A stretch of DNA of 64,000 bases from Lotus japonicus (Eukaryota; Streptophyta; Magnoliopsida; Fabales; Fabaceae), in contig NC_080044.1 of the NCBI RefSeq assembly GCF_012489685.1, positions 54,560,964 to 54,624,963 of the forward strand, written 5' to 3'. Shown one piece after another: positions 10,227-19,096 of the stretch. The position numbers and the translations under genes are program-made. The notes below the pieces were generated by a model, which saw only the letters and a list, made by a program, of their open reading frames with translations, was not told where the DNA came from and did no database searches. Each line of letters begins with the position of its first letter. Position 1 is the first letter of the stretch.

Positions 10227-11146
10227 GCTTCTTTAATTTTTGGACCAGATTCAAAAGGGGTAACTAAACAAAATCAAAGAAAGAAAACTTAAAGGTAGAT
10301 TGTAGATGTGGTTTCCTTTTTCCTCCTTTTAGCACTCATTTTAATTCCTAAATTGTTTCCTAAGCATCCAGAAATTGATGAGGTGATAATACTAGAATCA
10401 CTTGATAAAAGATCTAAAGAAATGTTTGAATGGTCAGACGAAGGGAAGTTGACGTGTTCAATGTAGCAAAATTTATCCCTTAAAAAAATTGCTAATTTTC
10501 ATTTTTTTTTAGGTTCCAAGTGAGTTTAGCTGCAAAATCTTTGTTCTTTTGTTGTTTAAGGCAGAATGCATAAGCTCATTCTATCTCACCTTTTAAGATA
10601 TTATCTAATGATTCAGTTAGCCCAACATAAGCACATTGTAAATCAACTTAAATGACAGATAGAAGTAGCATTCAGGTGTTAATATGACAAGTTTCCTCAC
10701 AGTAATGGCAACGGTATAGCTACATGTGGGTTTGTTGCGAGGCCAAAGCAGCATTAATGCGTTTATTGATCGTGTAAATACAACTAGGATAGAGCCCGTT
10801 TGCCCGTGCGATGCACAGGTAATTTTTTACCAAATCAATTGTTAATTATAATTATTGAGTATTTTTTTGAAGGTAATTATTGAGTATTTTATATATATAT
10901 GAAATAATACAATGATATATTTACTAAAACATACAATTTTAATTAGTGGAACACTTATATGTTCTTATTATCTTCCTTTTATGTATCAATGTTTCATTTA
11001 CTTATACACATTAATTGGCTAACACTGCAATATTAAGTTTGGTTCGCTCTTTACAGTTATTATGGAGCTTGTCGGTGTGATTTCCGGCTCAATCTTGCAT
11101 GTAAAAGATAAACAAATAATTCATACAAAGAGGTACAAATAAGGTA
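10227..11146. other. Non-coding end of U1
   Basis: AT-rich non-coding DNA. It includes the Helitron-like end at 10784-10818 and runs to the LTR insertion site AGGTA (11142-11146). No coding potential seen. Confidence 0.7.
10784..10818 (-). mobile_element. Helitron-like 3' terminus, minus strand
   Basis: Read on the minus strand, a hairpin (10803-10818, degenerate here, perfect in U4 at 40796-40812) is followed about 15 bases later by CTAG (10784-10787) and T. The hairpin core is the same as at 6257, so both ends belong to related elements in opposite orientation. Its likely 5' part lies beyond the LTR, near unit coordinate 850. Confidence 0.45.
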
Positions 11147-11859
11147 TGTAACACCCCGATTTCGGTGGTGTAAGACCTGGATTTTCAGAACAAGCTAGTT
11201 TCCGACTCACGCGTAGAATCAGTGTAAGCGTGACAGGAGTTTGACATTTGAGGAAGATTAATGAAGAAGAAAGTTCAGGAATTGCTTGAGGAATGTTGCG
11301 TAGTTGTTTTCGGAGTTAGTGCGAGTCGTCTGCACACTTGCCTTAGGGCGAGCGTGTCCAGAATAGACTATTTCGCTCTTAAAGCAACGTTTTGAGTGAG
11401 ATTTCGAACTCTCGGAAAATTTAAAGATTCTCTTTATTTTTCCATCGACCAGCGTTTCATTTCGGAACTCTGGACTGTACGCACGATAGGTTTCACTTTT
11501 CGGATGTCCGCCGACGCTAATTTCTTTGCTTCGAAACCCTATTTTCGAGCAATGGATGAAGACTTTTTCTATTCGGGACTTCTAAAGAAGATTCCGTCCG
11601 CGTTGCCAGACTTGTTTCGACGTTTCCAATCTTTCTTCAGTTGGAAGTTTTGTCGTTTGAGCATCACAGCAAAAAGTAGTTTTTCGGGGCAGATTAACCG
11701 ACACCGCTTTTGAGTTTTTCGATATCGTTTTTCCCAAATCCTAGATATTTGTTTTGAGTTCTGGAATTCCGACGCCAGAATCTCTCTTAGAATTTCTCGG
11801 TGATCGTGCTGCAAAAATCGGAATCGCGAAATTTTCATTTTCCCGCGATTTCACCCGCC

Positions 11860-11867
11860 TATAAATA
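11860..11867 (+). promoter_or_regulatory. TATA box of the E1 5' LTR
   Basis: TATAAATA, preceded by a GC-rich stretch, about 690 bp into the LTR. The same box is at 19788-19795 in the 3' LTR, and comparable boxes lie at the same relative place in the solo LTRs and in E2. Confidence 0.7.
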
Positions 11868-13321
11868 GCGCGAAAAAGCAAAATCCTCTCATTTTCTTTC
11901 CATTTGTGGCTGATTTCGTGGGGAGCAAGGGGGGAGGGGATTTCCGCGAAAACTTGACCAATCTTCGTGCAGTTCGTCCCTACTTCTAGGTATCGAGGTA
12001 ACTATCATGAATCCTGCCTCTGATTTCTGTTTCTGCTGAGTTTCTGAAGTCGTTTCTGTGCTCTAAGTTTTGAGCTTTTTCTAAAATTGTCCGATTTCTC
12101 TGATTTCTCGCTTGGGTTATGTTCCTTATGTTCCCCTGAGTCTAAAACCTCTGTCAGTAAACTCTGATTGCGATTCAGTTGTCCAGGATCTGAAAAATTG
12201 ACTCAAAACTCTTTTTGTCTCACATTTCGAAACTTTATTGTCGAAAAGACTTAATCTGACTTCGTGCCTTTAGGATTTGTTGTCACGGATATCATGAGGA
12301 TCGTTGCTGTCAAATTTGTTTTCAGAACTGATAACTTTGAAGTTTTGAGCCTTTATTTTGGACCAAAATGCCCCTGCGTAGTCGTATTTCGGCCCGATTG
12401 TCCGAAAATTGTTCTGACAGTTTCTTTGCCTTAGTTTTACCCTAAAACTACCTTGTAAACTGATTTGATCGAAGAAAAAGAGCCGAAGCCCTTTTCTCCT
12501 TATGGCCGTGGGGTTTTCCTAAGGGGAGGGGAGTTTTTCGTTTTCGAAAACTTGTCCTTTCGTACCCGTTTGTCGTATTCTGAAGCTTTGATGCTTTGTC
12601 TATCGTTTATGTATTGTATTGCGATCGAACTAATCGATTTTGTGTGGATTCTGCTTTGTTTTTCCTCCGAGGTTCAGTTGAAGGAACTTTGGAAGTTTCA
12701 AGGCATTCCTGTGAAGGAGATTTGATTTGCGAAGCTGGATCAGCTCGAGGTTAGGGCAACTTACATATATATTAGCTATGAATGCATGATAGGCGTCGAT
12801 CAATTCGACTTATGCTTTACTTTGATGTTGATTATGTTGATGAACTGATGTTGTGATGTTGTGCTTTGTTGGATTGTGCGTTTTGACGCAATTTCGGAGT
12901 GGAGATTCATTGATCTGGTGATCTTTGATATTTCGGGTTGGATGAACAACCCTAGGCAAGTCCAAATGTGGGGTTTGAGACTTAGCCATATGTTGGAATT
13001 CTTAGACTTTCCCCGGGAAATGTATTTTGGGTGGTTGATCTTTGAAAACTTAGAATGATAGAGCTTTGAAAATCTAAAGACTTGGGAAACTTAGACTTTG
13101 AGAAATAAACTCATAACTTGACTAATTCGAATTGAAACAATTTTTATTAACGTTTAAGCATAGGAGAACTGAAGGGGAAAATATTTACGAAAGACGGGGA
13201 AAAGTCGACTTTGTTGTGGGTTTGGAGAGTTATCGGAATTGGGGGAAGCCACTAAGGTGAGCTATGGTGATGATTGAAAGTCACCGAGTACTCTAGTACT
13301 CTTGGGGAGTGTTGTGGAGCC

Positions 13322-13462
13322 GTGTTGTATTGACCGACACCTAGTGCTCTTGTTGTTTGGGCTGTGTTGTATTGACCGACACTAGACCCTTGTGTATTCT
13401 GTGGGTGGAGTTGTGTTGTATTGACCGACACTTACTCCGAGTTGTGTTGTATTGACCGACAC
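13322..13462 (+). repeat. Array of four 19-bp hairpins in the E1 5' LTR
   Basis: GTGTTGTATTGACCGACAC occurs four times (13322, 13364, 13413 and 13444). Its ends GTGT/ACAC pair. The flanks differ from copy to copy but pair with each other: GGAGT with ACTCC, GAGTT with AACTC, and GGGCT with AGACCC with one bulge. The repeat in the 3' LTR is at 21250-21390. Confidence 0.85.
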
Positions 13463-13554
13463 TAACTCATGGGTTTGTTGAGATTGGGTTGTGAGCTAAA
13501 CACTTTCGTGGTAAGGACGATTCGTTGTTTGGCTAACCACGTTGCATTCAATCG

Positions 13555-13790
13555 GGTGAATAACGGGAATGGTTCACCTGTGCATATCATGGTGAATAAC
13601 GGGAATGGTTCACCTTGCATTAATGATGAATAACGGGAATGGTTCATCATTCGGTGAATAACGGGAATGGTTCACCAAGGATGAATAACGGGAATGGTTC
13701 ATCCAGGATGGATTTCATCCAGGATGGATAACGGGAATGGTCCATCCATAGTGAAAATGCTTCACTTGTGGCGAACGGGAACGCGTCACA
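13555..13790 (+). repeat. Array of eight small hairpins with a shared loop in the E1 5' LTR
   Basis: Units at 13555-13578, 13591-13614, 13625-13648, 13653-13676, 13679-13704 and 13722-13747 share the loop TAACGGGAATGG. Their stems vary yet stay paired: GGTGAA/TTCACC, GATGAA/TTCATC, GGATGGA/TCCATCC. Two looser units follow (13751-13765 and 13767-13790). The 3' LTR copy is at 21483-21718. Confidence 0.9.
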
Positions 13791-14725
13791 AATCCGGATA
13801 CATATTGTGCATTTCACGCATACATTCATGCTGACTGAGATTGTGTGCTGTTTGTTTATTGAAGCAATGTTAGAGCCATAACATGCTAGGATTGTTTATA
13901 TGTATATATATCAACATATATCTATACCCCATATCACATGTTGAGTGTATATCTACTTATTGCTGTGAGTTGACCCTAGCGCCTTGGCTTTGTTTGTATG
14001 TTTGTGTTTGGGCGGTCGGCCTGCTGCCAGATGTCGATGGCCGACTGGTGTTCGATGGTCTCTCCCTCGGGGGGGATCAGATATGAGCTTGTGGATCGGG
14101 ATGCCCCCACCGCTTGGGTGATCGATGTTGTGGGTCATCGAGCGACGTACCGGGGAAGGGTCATGGAGGACCGGACTGACGAGTGTGAACATCTGACGAA
14201 AGAAGTTCTACGACGCATGGAGCTGAGCTTCAACTTGCCGTCTTCAGTTCGCCGAGGACTCGGATGTGTGAGCAGTTATGGGTTGGTAGAGTTAGGCAGG
14301 CGTCATATTTGTGTAGAGCTCTGATTCGTTTTGCTTTTGGGACGGGGTAGGTTCCCGACGCATGGCTTTTGTGTGGTTCTCTTATTGAGGGATCACAGTG
14401 AGTCAGTCGGACTATAGGGGTCTTTGCTTAGGCCATTTTGAGGCCGACTTTCTCCCAGTGGATTGTAATTATAACCTTTTCACTCACACTTCTGGATCTG
14501 TAACTATTTGCCTACGGGCACACTACTTTGGAGTCACTGCGAGTGCGCGTGACATGGGAGTGCAGCTGAGGCTGTACATGTGTAAATATTTGTGTGTTGG
14601 TTGGGTTTTGTCTTTATTTTCTATTGCTTGATTTAAAAGGTATCAAACGAAAAAATTACCTGTTTTCAGCGTAAAGTCTATTTTTGGTTACTAAAGTGAC
14701 ACCTGGAAATCGGGGTGTTACATTG

Positions 14726-14737
14726 TGGTATCAGAGC
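14726..14737 (+). promoter_or_regulatory. E1 primer binding site (tRNA-iMet)
   Basis: TGGTATCAGAGC begins three bases after the 5' LTR and is complementary to the 3' end of plant initiator methionine tRNA. Confidence 0.92.
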
Positions 14738-14931
14738 TTAGTCGAGTCTTTTGGGAGTCTTTGGGGAATAGGTCTTCTGTGCTAGGTTGTGTGACTCTGC
14801 AAAGAGTAAAAATTGATTGTCTGCAGAGCGATTTTCGCTCTAAGTGTTTGCGTTACTACTTAATCGGATTGAGTGGTTTGTCTAGTGCTACCGTATGGCT
14901 AGTACTAATCGGACGTTTGATGAGATATAGG

Positions 14932-15717
14932 ATGGTGGACCTTAACCGGATGGCGGGGGCAATAGCTACACTGATCGAGGCAATGATGAACCAGGCTGCG
15001 GAAGACGCTTATATGCGCGCTGAAGAGGCTGCACGTGAGCATCACCAACGATTGATGGCGACGGCGATGTATCAACAAAGAGGAATGAACCGAACAGGAG
15101 CTGGGGGACCAATGAGGTCAGGATCTCAAGGCTACAACAGAAGGGAGAGCTACCATCAGTGGGGACCGTATCAGCGTTTCAAGGGAAGAGATCTTATCTC
15201 AAGAGTCTACAAACCAACGACTGCTGATACTGGAGGGGAGCCAATTGGTGACAAAGGTGTGACATGTACTCGTTGTGGAAAGTTTGGGCATTTTGCTAAC
15301 AAGTGCTCAGTGACTGGATGGAGATGCTTCAAGTGTAACCGAGAGGGGCATCTAGCTGTGAACTGCAAGACACCCCAGGAGGAAACGTCTGATAGTAAGA
15401 TGAAAGGGAATGATGCTACCGAAGGGACATGAAACAAGACTTCGGGAAGAGCAGTGACGTGTTACAGGTGCAGGGAAGTAGGGCACTATGCTAGTAAGTG
15501 CAAGACCAAAGAAAGTCTATGCTTCAATTGCAACCAACCGGGACATTTCTCCCAAGATTGCAAGGCACTCAGGGGCGAATCATCAGGGAATGTTGGGAAA
15601 GGAAAACAACTTGCTACAGAGGAAAGGATTCATATCAAGGGAGGAGCAAGAGTTGAGGAGTCGAACGAGGAAGAACGTGGGAACGATGGTAATATTTTAA
15701 CTGTTCTCGTATTCTAG
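14932..15717 (+). pseudogene. E1 gag: capsid deleted, four CCHC zinc knuckles
   Basis: Gag normally builds the particle through a capsid domain and binds element RNA through zinc knuckles. The ATG at 14932 is chosen because it aligns with the E2 gag start. About 40 residues of an Ala/Glu-rich helix (NQAAEDAYMRAEEAA) lead straight into a Gly/Arg-rich linker and four knuckles: CTRCGKFGHFANKC (15265-15306), CFKCNREGHLAVNC (15325-15366), CYRCREVGHYASKC (15460-15501) and CFNCNQPGHFSQDC (15520-15561). The capsid is absent. A TGA at 15430-15432 stops the frame between knuckles 2 and 3; the same frame then runs on to 15717. A truncated RNA-binding protein could be made. Confidence 0.85.
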
Positions 15718-16046
15718 AATAACTTACTCTTTTATATTCAAGCGAGTGTGACGCGCCTAACTTGTATTTACTACTTAGACTATGATCCTATGATTATTAT
15801 CCCTAGTAGGACCTTATTCGAAGTTGCTCGTGATTTAACTATAGAGGTTACACGAGATCTAGAATAGCACGCGGAGCTAGGGAGTTGTTTTACCGAGGCG
15901 TTGATGAGGAAGCTAGGATCTCAGGGAAATTCCTTATGGGTACGAATCGTAGGATTTTAGGGCGTTTAGTTTTGAAGCGGAGTCGTTAGAGGATCTTTCG
16001 GCAAAAGGGATTCATTCGACCGAGTGTTTCACCATGGGGAGCGCCA
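15718..16046 (+). pseudogene. E1 protease/linker remnant, degenerate
   Basis: This 330-bp stretch lies where the aspartic protease and the start of the reverse transcriptase belong. I see no DTG/DSG catalytic motif and stops occur in all frames. Near 16010-16040 the sequence regains coding character leading into the reverse transcriptase. Confidence 0.5.
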
Positions 16047-16715
16047 GTGCTTTTAGTCAAGAAGAAGGACGGAAGGTCGAGATCGTGGGTGGATTATCGA
16101 CAATTGAACAAGGCGACGATCAAGAACAGATACCCGTTGCCGAGGATAGATGATTTGATGGACCAACTACGAGGGGCTACCGTATTTTCCAAGATAGATT
16201 TGAGGTCAGGCTATCGTCGGATCAGAGTGAAGATTGAGGATATACCGAAGACTGCTTTCAGGACACGTTAAGGACACTACGAGTACCTAGTGATGCCGTT
16301 TGGAGTGACGAATGTACCTGCTGTTTTCATGGATTACATGAACCGCATCTTTCAGGAGTTCTTAGATCGGCGTGTGGTGGTGTTTATTGAGGACATATTG
16401 ATCTATTCGAAGGACGCGAATAAACATGAAGGACATTTGCGCCAAGTTTTACAATTGTTGAGAGAGAAAAAGCTGTATGAGAACCCTTCCAAGTGTGAAT
16501 TCTGGCTGGAGGAAGTCAATTTCTTAGGCCATGCTATCTCGAAGGAGGGCATAGCTGTGGATCCGGCGAAAGTGGAGACTGTTTTGGCTTGGGAGCAACC
16601 GAAGATGGTGACAGAGATCAGAAGTTCTGTGGATTTAGCTGGATATTATAGACGCTTCATTGAGGGATTTGCCAAGATTGTTGGACCTTTGACTCAATTG
16701 ACGAGGAAGGATTAA
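16047..16715 (+). pseudogene. E1 reverse transcriptase fragment
   Basis: The reverse transcriptase copies element RNA into cDNA. The frame contains the finger/palm motifs [30 protein letters not shown] and LVMPFGVTN, then [25 protein letters not shown] and [13 protein letters not shown], in the standard Ty3/gypsy order. A TAA at 16269-16271 replaces the Tyr expected in TRYGHY. The catalytic pair is Glu-Asp (codons 16389-16394) instead of Asp-Asp, which should abolish activity. The end LTQLTRKD is followed by a stop, and no RNase H is joined. It must therefore rely on enzyme from another element. Confidence 0.9.
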
Positions 16716-16740
16716 TCTTTTACATGGATTGAGGGTGTGT

Positions 16741-18780
16741 GGTTCCGTAGCGGAATCGTTAGGAACTTGATATCAGGATAATTGTGGTTACTGGATGTTA
16801 GGATCTCATTGTCTGTTCCAGTGGGTTTTTCTAAATTTCCACCTTCGATGTATTAGGCCTGATCAACCTAATATTGAGGGGGTGATATTCGGAATCACAG
16901 CTGGTTATGGACTTTGATAGAAGGACGGGTAAGATGAATTTGAATTGATTGAGGATTAGTCGGATTTGGGAGGAAAGTTCGTGTTAAGCATTTGATTGTA
17001 CAAGATTAAGATTTGAACCTTTGGAAGTTGATGATTTTCGTATAGACATTGATTGGTTAGTTCGTGTGATTACTCCAAGTAGAGGTAGACTAAGCCAATA
17101 GAATTGATGTTGGAAAATCTTTAAGTATTTTCTCGGAAGTTATGAAGTCATAGGTTATGTGATTTCTGACGTGGGATTATTAGAGATTAGATAGGTTGGA
17201 TTTAATATCCGGTTATAGATGATTGTTTGATGGTAGCGAGATTGAGAAGAATTAACTCTGAACTAGATTGTTATAGTCGAGTTCGAGGAATAAGTTTTGC
17301 TAAGCGTTGGATTAATATGTGGAGACATTATAGTCTTAAGAGATGAATTTTCGCTTGAAAAGTGTTGAATTAATGATTAAGTTGGAGAAAGAAAGTTTTA
17401 GCATAAGTTGAATACTTGAGGTTGGTGATATGGATTCCAAGGAAATATGCTGAGATTACTAAGTGAGATTTACTAAGTTGGATTGAAATCTTAGGGTTAA
17501 GATTGAATCTTGAGAGCCGAGAATCACGTACGAGTAGGAGATCTTATGGTTGTAGGTGTGACAATAGGAGTTGAATCTTAGAAGATTGAAGACCTGAAGG
17601 TGAGTTTCGGGTTAAGACCATTGAGGTGTAGTATAAGAGAGATCTTGAAGTAAGGGAATTCTGGGTTGTGTGGAGTGTTAAGGTTGGTGATCGATTGATG
17701 TTGATTATGAGGTTGCGGACATCATGACCATGTGATAAGATTTGAATGATGTTAGCATAATAAGTTATGATTATGGATAGCAGGATCAAGTGGTGAGTGT
17801 GGAAGCATGACGACACTTATCAGGTCGTTTGGGTAAGTGAAGGAGTTATAGTTTTAAGGAACGGATATTCATTTAAGAAGTATTGAAGAATTAAATGTTA
17901 TTAGAGGACCAAACTTGGTGAAGGTGTAGGTTTTAAATCTATGAATGTCTGTCTAAGGTGTAGGACTCGAAGTTTGTCAGAATTTGATTGAGAGATTAAG
18001 AAGTTGATTGACGAGATGGTGATTGAGTCACAGAAAGGAAGGTGTTAGTATTAAGATGAATACCTGAGGTTGTTATATTTTGACGAGTTTCGTAGAGTAT
18101 AAGAGTCAATGGGACTTTTTTATGGATTTTGATAATGCATATTACGAGTAACAAGTGAATTTTACTAAAGTTGAATGAGAATCCTAGGGCTAAGGTTGAC
18201 CTAGTGAGCTGAGATTCATGTACACATAAGAGATTTAGTGGTGTTAGCGGTTACGATAAGAGTTAAATCTCAGAATGTTGAAGGATCGGAAGATGTAATG
18301 GCTAGTTAAGTCCCTTGAGGTATAGTTATGATTTAATCTTCTAGAGGATAAGTCTCGATTCGTGCGAAGTGTTAGGGATTTCAGTAAGTGTAAATAGGTT
18401 TGAGTGAGGGAAGTTCTAAGGAAGAAGACGATAATAATGGATTGTTAGATATTAAGAAGAGGATTATCTTATAAGTTGTTGATAACTTGATGTTGAAGGG
18501 GATAAGATTAGTGAAGGACAAGAAATAAGGACATAAGTCGATTTTTAATTCGAATGGTGACTAAGTAGGAGATTGATTTCATTGTGCGAGTGATGATAGT
18601 TACGAAGTTGGATGTGACGTTAATGGACTATTAGATTCCAACACAATGTTTCGTCTAAGAGTTATCGAACGAACAAGTGATGGACTGTAGATGAAGATCA
18701 CGAGGACAAGTTGAGTATCTACTTTATGATGACAGAGAGGCACTGAGTTTAAGAAGAATTCCGGACGACCGAAAGTAAAG
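16741..18780 (+). repeat. E1 non-coding filler shared with E2
   Basis: About 2 kb without an open frame replaces the connection, RNase H and most of the integrase. It is clearly alignable with 56290-57600 of E2 read on the minus strand, for example the shared stretches CCAGTGGGTTTTTCTAAAT and ACCTTCGATGTATTAGGCC, and farther on a common block around 18060-18310 (E2 about 56860-57110). Confidence 0.8.
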
Positions 18781-19060
18781 AAGTAAGTGGCTAAGGTTGT
18801 GCGACTGCACGGAATGCCAACCGGTATCATTTCAAGCAGAGGTCCGACGCAAGTAATCGAGTCAGACGACATGAGGTTGAATGATGTTTTGTCTTTTGAG
18901 ACGCCGATAGTTAGCAGTGGGGATAGAAGAGTGAAACAGTTAAGGGGAAGGCAGATTGCTTAAGTAAAGATTTTGAGGAACAATGACACAGGCACTACTA
19001 CATGGGAATTGGAAGATAAGATCAAGGAACTGTATTCCGAACTTTTTGCAGAACTCTGAG
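18781..19060 (+). pseudogene. E1 integrase / chromodomain-region remnant
   Basis: A short trace of the integrase core appears near 18800 (VRLHGMP, then IISSRGP where IVSDRDP is expected, so the catalytic Asp is lost). After a deletion the C-terminal part follows: LSFETP, KQLRGRQ and TTWELEDKIKELY up to a TGA near 19059. It aligns with 54552-54700 of E2. It is non-functional. Confidence 0.7.
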
Positions 19061-19084
19061 TTTCGAGGACGAAACTTTCTTTTT

Positions 19085-19093
19085 GGAGGGGAG
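19085..19093 (+). promoter_or_regulatory. E1 polypurine tract
   Basis: GGAGGGGAG lies three bases before the 3' LTR, behind a run of T, as expected for the plus-strand primer. Confidence 0.8.
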
Positions 19094-19096
19094 TAT

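Larger units (their letters stand above)
708..11146 (+). repeat. Repeat unit U1 (about 10.07 kb plus a TRIM insertion)
   Basis: The block is repeated at 26376-35665 in the same orientation and inverted at 40470-50558, with short parts at 35766-36726 and 50564-50846. Sequence offsets stay almost constant between copies (25668-25670, then 25299-25300 after a 370-bp step caused by the TRIM in U1). Differences are scattered substitutions and one-base indels. The uninterrupted U4/U5 junction shows that units abut head to tail, so U is a tandem repeat with an LTR at some junctions. No intact gene is present; it is a patchwork of gene fragments and old transposons. Confidence 0.9.
11169..14722 (+). 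repeat. E1 5' LTR
   Basis: Begins TGTAAGACC and ends GGTGTTACA. U3 runs to a TATA box at 11860-11867. Downstream lie a putative spliced leader and two hairpin arrays. Short reading frames inside (12465-12725 and 13998-14324) recur in the second LTR but show no domain. Confidence 0.95.

Noticed and set aside
13551..13790. CRISPR-like array
   Set aside because: Regular spacing is absent, the repeats are hairpins with changing stems, and the host is a plant. It is part of an LTR.
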